A DNA stretch of 64,000 nt from NCBI RefSeq assembly GCF_002135335.1, contig NZ_NEGC01000004.1, positions 1 to 64,000 of the forward strand, given 5' to 3'. Every line of letters starts with the position of its first letter. Position 1 is the first letter of the stretch. The stretch is from Acinetobacter sp. ANC 4470. Its GTDB lineage: Bacteria; Pseudomonadota; Gammaproteobacteria; Pseudomonadales; Moraxellaceae. Positions 59,493 through 64,000 of the stretch are shown piece by piece. The notes under the pieces are model-generated. The model did no database searches. It was not told where the DNA came from and saw only the letters and a list, made by a program, of their open reading frames with translations. A program made the translations under genes and the position numbers.

Positions 59493-60415
59493 GTTAAATT
59501 CCTTTGCAAGTCTGCATATAAGCCATCAAAAATATGGTTTGAAAGATGGAGTAATTGGTCATCATTTGTGATCGTGCTTCTTAGACCTTGTAAAACCTTT
59601 TCAATTCCTAGGGCTTCGGCAGGCTCATTTCCCCCAACATCTAAAAAATGAACAATTTTAGCAATTTTATTTAGAGCAGGATTCTGCAACTCAAAGCGAT
59701 TCATTAAGACTTCAAAGGTGACTAGGTTATTCATATGGGTAAATTGGGCATGATCAAAATCAAAACCTAAGGCATCATGGGGACAATCATTGGGATGCTC
59801 TAACCAAATAAATTTTGCCTGAGGGTCTACAAATTTTTGAATGATCCATGCAGATGCCAAACGGTCAATCCAAGGACGCTTTCTAGTTGCCCAGACTTTA
59901 TTTTGAAAATCTTGCTTGAATAGGGTATTTAATTGCTGTTCAAAATTATTGGGTTCATCGTATTCACCTAACCGAGCAATTGCATATTCTAATCGGGTGA
60001 GTTCATTGAGTATTTTGCTTTGATTGGCATTAGGATAAAAATCGATTTCTATCAGTGAATTGAGATTTTTTCTTAATTTTCGAATCTGTTTGAGATGTTC
60101 TTTTTTCTTGCTTTCTTTAAGCGTATTTTGTATCTGTGAAATCTCTGTTTTAAATTCTTCATATTCTCTAGTCCTATCAAAAAGTTGAGTAAGGTCTACG
60201 TTTTCAGGTGCTTCAGTCTGAAAAATATAGGCATGACCATGTTCATTGAGATGATCATTAACAACAGACTCGAATTTTTCGGAATGTACTTCTGGTAATA
60301 GGTAGACGCCGTCTCTCAACGTTGCTGCACCATTTGACTTTAATGAACGCCAAATTCGCATTCTTGCAGTTGTGCTTTGACTGGGAAGTGATGAGATAAG
60401 CAATGATAATTTCAT
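59489..60415 (-). CDS. chrB: Chromate resistance protein ChrB
   Basis: A 308-residue ChrB-type protein. The N-terminal part (LSLLISSLPSQSTTARMRIW, then KSNGAATLRDGVYLLP) resembles a winged-helix regulator region. The C-terminal ChrB domain contains TRKRPWIDRLASAWIIQKFV, KFIWLEHPNDCPHDALGFD and HFLDVGG, with several His/Asp/Cys residues that could bind metal or chromate. ChrB controls chrA in response to chromate in other bacteria. It is encoded directly upstream of chrA and coupled to it. Confidence 0.9.
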   Translation of the reverse strand: MKLSLLISSLPSQSTTARMRIWRSLKSNGAATLRDGVYLLPEVHSEKFESVVNDHLNEHGHAYIFQTEAPENVDLTQLFDRTREYEEFKTEISQIQNTLKESKKKEHLKQIRKLRKNLNSLIEIDFYPNANQSKILNELTRLEYAIARLGEYDEPNNFEQQLNTLFKQDFQNKVWATRKRPWIDRLASAWIIQKFVDPQAKFIWLEHPNDCPHDALGFDFDHAQFTHMNNLVTFEVLMNRFELQNPALNKIAKIVHFLDVGGNEPAEALGIEKVLQGLRSTITNDDQLLHLSNHIFDGLYADLQRNLT

Positions 60416-61041
60416 GTTATAAACTCAACAAATTTTGTTTAATTTATAACAATTTTTTAATATTGAAAATGCTTTTATTGAATAAGAATATGTCTAAGAG
60501 TCATAAAAAAACCTTTAGATAAGTTTTGGTTTAAATTTTCTACAGCTGATACGAAGTGAATATCTAAGCCTCAAGTAGAAAAGTCCTTTTTTGATCATCA
60601 GAATCAAGCACAGAACTGAAATTACTTGCTTTAAGTTACGTTGATTTCTGAGCTTTACGACTAGGCACATTGTTCTTAGGTCGGCACATTTTTTGTCTTT
60701 CCAATTTTTCATGTTGTGATTGGATGTGAGCCAAAAATCCTAAGACTCATTAAAGCAAGTATTTTAAATACTTATTGTTTTAACTTTTTCATTGATTCAA
60801 AGCATTTGTGCTCATGATCGTACCTCTATAAAAATTCATATACATCCTCTAGATGAAATAATATCTAGCTATAGAATGACATTATTTGCATTAAAACGAT
60901 TTAAATGTGCACCTATATGGGGCAAACTCACATAAAAAAGCTATTAAATCGTTATAAGTCATAGTTTTTTTATGTATAAGCAACTTTATGATCGCTCTAA
61001 TGATAAAATTTTAGGCTTCTCAATCTTGTGATTTGCATATC
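60416..61041. other. Gap between chrB and kup with a 10-bp inverted repeat
   Basis: About 625 bases. AACGATTTAA (60895-60904) and TTAAATCGTT (60944-60953) form a perfect 10-base inverted repeat in the kup upstream region, possibly an operator or leader structure. A 65-codon minus-strand frame (60515-60712), basic and rich in Lys, Arg and Leu, could be a gene remnant but shows no recognisable family and I do not call it. Confidence 0.5.
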
Positions 61042-62919
61042 ATGCAGAATAAAGTGAGTAAGCCAGCAGTACCCGCATTGACACTGGCTGCATTAGGGGT
61101 GGTATTCGGTGACATCGGAACGAGTCCTTTATATGCATTAAAAGAGAGCTTTCATGCAACTCGTGGATTACCTATTAATGAAATTAATGTTCTAGGCATT
61201 CTATCTTTGATTTTTTGGACCATCACGTTAATTGTTTCAATTAAATATGTATTGGTCATCATGAAAGCTGACAACAATGGTGAAGGGGGGATTATGGCTT
61301 TATTGGCGTTAAATCTTCGCCAAAAAGGTCTATCTTCTCGAAAGAAACTCATCATCATTATCTTAGGTTTTGTTGGCGCTTCTTTATTTTTTGGGGATGG
61401 GATTATCACGCCTGCAATTTCTGTACTTTCAGCAGTAGAAGGTCTTTCCATTGCAACACCAGCGTTCGATCGGTTCATCATTCCAATCAGTATCGGAATT
61501 TTAGTCGCACTCTTTGCTGTCCAAAGACATGGTTCTGCAGTAATGGGGAAATTTTTTGGTCCTGTCACCTTAATATGGTTTCTCTCCATTGGGGCTATAG
61601 GTATCAGCAGTATTATTCAAAGCCCGTTTGTTCTCGCATTACTGAGTCCACATTGGGCTTTTTTGTTTGTGGTGAATAATCCTTTTATTGCATTTTTTGT
61701 GATGGGTGCAGTCGTTCTAACAGTGACAGGTGGAGAGGCTTTGTATGCAGATATGGGGCATTTTGGAATTTTGCCTATTCGCTTAGGCTGGTTTTTAATC
61801 GTTCTGCCATGTTTAATCCTGAATTATGCTGGGCAAGGTGCATTATTGTTACGAGACCCAAGCGCAATCACAAACCCATTTTACTTACTCTTACCCCCAG
61901 CTCTTCTCTATCCGATGATTATTCTTGCAACAGCGGCCGCAGTAATCGCGTCTCAAGCTTTAATCAGCGGTGTATTTTCTATGGCTAAACAAGCAATTCA
62001 ATTGGGATATTTGCCTCGCTTAACTATTTTACATACCTCCGATTCAGAAATTGGGCAGATTTATATCCCCTTACTCAATTGGCTCTTGTTTATTTCTATT
62101 ACCATTTTGGTATTAATATTTGAGAACAGTAGTAGTCTAGCAGGTGCATATGGCTTAGCAGTGACAGTAACCATGTTCTGTGACACTTTATTAGTTGCTT
62201 TTCTTGCTTATAGTTATTGGAAATGGCAGACATGGAAAGTATTACTTTTCATTATTCCTTTTGTCTTTATCGACCTCATATTACTGAGTTCCAACCTTCT
62301 TAAGGTCTTTATTGGTGGTTGGGTACCTGTATTTATTGCCATTATCGTTTTTACCTTAATGATGACTTGGAAAAAAGGCAGAGAAATTTTGCAAGAAAAA
62401 TTGCAGAAGGATACGCTTTCTCTTAATACTTTTATTGAATACATAGACGGTACAACTCAAAAAATTAGCGGAAATGCAGTATTTTTAACTGGAACACCAC
62501 AAGTCGTACCTCATGCTCTTTTACATAATCTAAAACATAATAAGGTTCTTCATGAACGTAACTTATTGGTAACGATAAGTATTGCTGAAATTCCTTATGT
62601 CGATGCGGAAAATAGGATTGAGACAGAAGTGCTTGATAAGGGCTTTTATCGCATACATTTAAATTATGGTTTTAAAGAAGAGCCCGATGTTCCTAAATCA
62701 TTAGAGCAAGCCTTCGATACATTAGGACTGGAATATAATTTAATGGATATAAGTTTCTTTGTGTCTAGAGAAAGACTTATTCCAAGCATGTCAAATAAGA
62801 TGTCCAATTGGCGTGAGAAGCTATTTGTAACTATGCAAAAAAATACCAGCCCTGTGAGTGATTTTTATAAAATCCCTTCAAACAGAGTAGTAGAGTTAGG
62901 CAGTCAGATTGAAATTTAA
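61042..62919 (+). CDS. kup: Low-affinity K+ transporter Kup
   Basis: A 625-residue KUP/HAK/KT potassium:proton symporter. The N-terminal [18 protein letters not shown] signature, the [17 protein letters not shown] loop and [14 protein letters not shown] are diagnostic. About twelve membrane helices precede a C-terminal cytoplasmic region (about residues 450-625). The start is placed at the ATG at 61042 ([13 protein letters not shown]); the longer frame begins with TTG, and neither has a strong ribosome site. It stands alone and ends with a strong terminator. Confidence 0.94.
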   Translation: MQNKVSKPAVPALTLAALGVVFGDIGTSPLYALKESFHATRGLPINEINVLGILSLIFWTITLIVSIKYVLVIMKADNNGEGGIMALLALNLRQKGLSSRKKLIIIILGFVGASLFFGDGIITPAISVLSAVEGLSIATPAFDRFIIPISIGILVALFAVQRHGSAVMGKFFGPVTLIWFLSIGAIGISSIIQSPFVLALLSPHWAFLFVVNNPFIAFFVMGAVVLTVTGGEALYADMGHFGILPIRLGWFLIVLPCLILNYAGQGALLLRDPSAITNPFYLLLPPALLYPMIILATAAAVIASQALISGVFSMAKQAIQLGYLPRLTILHTSDSEIGQIYIPLLNWLLFISITILVLIFENSSSLAGAYGLAVTVTMFCDTLLVAFLAYSYWKWQTWKVLLFIIPFVFIDLILLSSNLLKVFIGGWVPVFIAIIVFTLMMTWKKGREILQEKLQKDTLSLNTFIEYIDGTTQKISGNAVFLTGTPQVVPHALLHNLKHNKVLHERNLLVTISIAEIPYVDAENRIETEVLDKGFYRIHLNYGFKEEPDVPKSLEQAFDTLGLEYNLMDISFFVSRERLIPSMSNKMSNWREKLFVTMQKNTSPVSDFYKIPSNRVVELGSQIEI

Positions 62920-62933
62920 ATAAATTTAATCCT

Positions 62934-62963
62934 AAAAAAACACCTTCTTTGAAGGTGTTTTTT
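62934..62963 (+). terminator. Terminator after kup
   Basis: CACCTT/AAGGTG stem with a 5-base loop, flanked by a run of A on the left and T on the right. Confidence 0.9.
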
Positions 62964-63000
62964 ATATGACTTAGATTAGCATTTATCCTGAGTCATCTGA

Positions 63001-63255
63001 TTTACCTATTTGTGGACTTCATTATGGCATGCAAACACAGGAAAAGAATTTATACCTGAATTGCCTTATTTCTCTCGCCAGCCCACATTCAGCCAGCTTA
63101 TTAAATATCAGCATCTACATTTTATGCATGAAGCATTATTTGAATCGAAAATTGCCAAAGGTTTAGGTCGATTCATATTTAGAGGTTCATTTTTGGAAAA
63201 TATGCCTGCAGCAAAAGCATTACTTAAAACGGAATGGATAACCAAGTTTACTTAA
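63001..63255 (+). pseudogene. Short open stretch without start, probable gene remnant
   Basis: A plus-strand frame of about 84 codons follows an in-frame stop at 62998-63000 and has no ATG or GTG at its beginning; the only early start-like codon is a TTG at 63010 without a ribosome binding site. The protein reads like real coding sequence (LWHANTGKEFIPELPYFSRQ, then FRGSFLENMPAAKALLKTEW) but I do not recognise the family. It probably is the C-terminal rest of a lost gene between kup and mesX. Confidence 0.35.
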
Positions 63256-63374
63256 AGTGAATAAAACTCATCTTTTACTGAATTTATATCGTTTTACTCA
63301 TGTAATGATTCGAGCTTAAATAAAGCCATACAGAAATTTAGATTTTATTTAAAGCTTTAGGGTAGCAGATCATC

Positions 63375-64000
63375 ATGAGTAATCAGTTTGCATGTTCAAT
63401 TAAGCGCATTCGTTTTGACGAAAACTATCAACCAGCAGACAACACGCGTTTGACCACGAATTTCGCCAATTTAGCTCGTGGTGAAAGCCGTCAAGAGAAT
63501 CTACGCAGAACTTTAGCGATGATCAACAACCGTTTTAATAGCTTGGCAAGTGTTGATAACCCTAAAGCGGATCGCTATTCACTTGAAATTGACATCATTT
63601 CTGCTGAACTCGATATTGAAGGCAACGGTCAAACTTTCCCATTTATTGAAACACTGAAAAGTACCATTATAGACCATAAAACAAATGATCGTATTGAAGG
63701 CATGATTGGCAACAGTTTCTCATCTTACGTGCGTGATTATGACTTCAGTGTTGTGTTACCTGAACTGGGCTTTAAGACTGGTGAAAAGTCAGAGAACTTT
63801 GGTGATTTGCATGGCAAGCTTTATCAACATTTAGTTAATTCAGACGTGTTTAAAGCTGAATTTAACAAACAACCTGTGATTTGTCTCTCTGTCTCAACGT
63901 CGAAAACATATTATCGTACTGCAAATGTGCACCCTGTATTGGGCGTGGAATACACAAATGATGAATATTCACGTACAGATGACTATTTCGCAAAAATGGG
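63375..64000 (+). CDS. mesX: DUF1852 protein MesX, partial (runs off the window)
   Basis: From the ATG at 63375 the frame stays open to the end of the window (about 208 codons). It begins MSNQFACSIKRIRFDENY and contains TRLTTNFANLARGESRQENL and SSYVRDYDFSVVLPELGF, which I recognise as the DUF1852 family. In Acinetobacter this protein (MesX) works with MesD, a short MetE-like protein, in a folate-independent, oxygen-requiring methionine synthesis. mesD would be expected just beyond the right edge. The ribosome site (AGGGTAG) is rather far from the ATG. The C-terminus is not in the window. Confidence 0.82.
   Translation, partial: MSNQFACSIKRIRFDENYQPADNTRLTTNFANLARGESRQENLRRTLAMINNRFNSLASVDNPKADRYSLEIDIISAELDIEGNGQTFPFIETLKSTIIDHKTNDRIEGMIGNSFSSYVRDYDFSVVLPELGFKTGEKSENFGDLHGKLYQHLVNSDVFKAEFNKQPVICLSVSTSKTYYRTANVHPVLGVEYTNDEYSRTDDYFAKM

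Noticed and set aside
60515..60712. 65-codon minus-strand frame before kup
   Set aside because: Basic, no recognised motif and no convincing ribosome site; perhaps a remnant, not enough to call a gene.
63256..63374. SAM-type riboswitch upstream of mesX
   Set aside because: The gap is about 120 bases, AT-rich, without the stems or a terminator expected for a SAM riboswitch.

Overview
The window looks like a chromosomal stretch of an Acinetobacter species (Gammaproteobacteria, Moraxellaceae). The DNA is AT-rich. It carries a benzoate/catechol cluster of the beta-ketoadipate pathway with a BenM-type LysR regulator, AAHS-family aromatic acid transporters, a DcaP-like porin and, at the right edge, a DUF1852 (MesX) gene, a combination typical of Acinetobacter. 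I saw no rRNA, tRNA, CRISPR array, prophage or intact insertion sequence. The only mobile-element trace is a small IS5-family remnant near 5.7-5.8 kb. The species cannot be fixed from the sequence alone.

Layout. 0-6 kb (mostly minus strand): an MFS transporter, gcvH, an AraC-type regulator, a MaoC-type hydratase and an ABC exporter, then a gap with the IS remnant. 6-17 kb: a small unknown protein, DUF2058 and YoaK-like proteins, the serine/threonine transporter SstT, a SulP anion transporter with a BigR/YgaV-like ArsR regulator, plsB, cysK, and LysR and TetR regulators. 17.4-33 kb: a 12-gene minus-strand run catB-catC-catA-benA-benB-benC-benD-benE-catI-catJ-catF-catD, divergent from benM, with an aromatic acid transporter and a porin beyond benM. 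33-38 kb: a DUF4198 gene divergent from an ApbE/DUF2271 fusion, a PepSY-type membrane protein and a membrane flavodoxin reductase, with a strong Fur-box-like site between them, then a MarR regulator. 39-40.3 kb: a second AAHS transporter. 41-51 kb: leucine/isovalerate catabolism (liuA-liuB-liuC-liuD-mvaB) followed by an acetoacetate CoA-transferase and an AtoE-type permease, divergent from a TetR regulator. 51-58 kb: an acyl-CoA ligase, a thioesterase, a frameshifted polysaccharide-lyase lipoprotein and an OsmC-YcaO fusion. 58-64 kb: chrB-chrA, kup, a short remnant and the start of mesX.

How the genes work together. Benzoate (taken up by BenE and probably the BenK-like permease, perhaps through the porin) is oxidised by BenABCD to catechol. 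CatA, CatB and CatC convert catechol to beta-ketoadipate enol-lactone, CatD hydrolyses it, CatIJ adds CoA and CatF cleaves the product to succinyl-CoA and acetyl-CoA. All twelve genes are co-oriented and I found no BenM/CatM-type site inside the run, so one regulated promoter region upstream of catB may drive all of it. The liu genes take isovaleryl-CoA to acetoacetate and acetyl-CoA, and the adjacent CoA-transferase activates acetoacetate. The 33-38 kb block looks like an iron-regulated envelope redox module and is the best candidate for an incompletely described system.

Limits: names rest on motifs and remembered family features, not searches. Operators, terminators and hairpins were found by eye. 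Start codons were moved from the longest open frame where a better ribosome binding site was visible.
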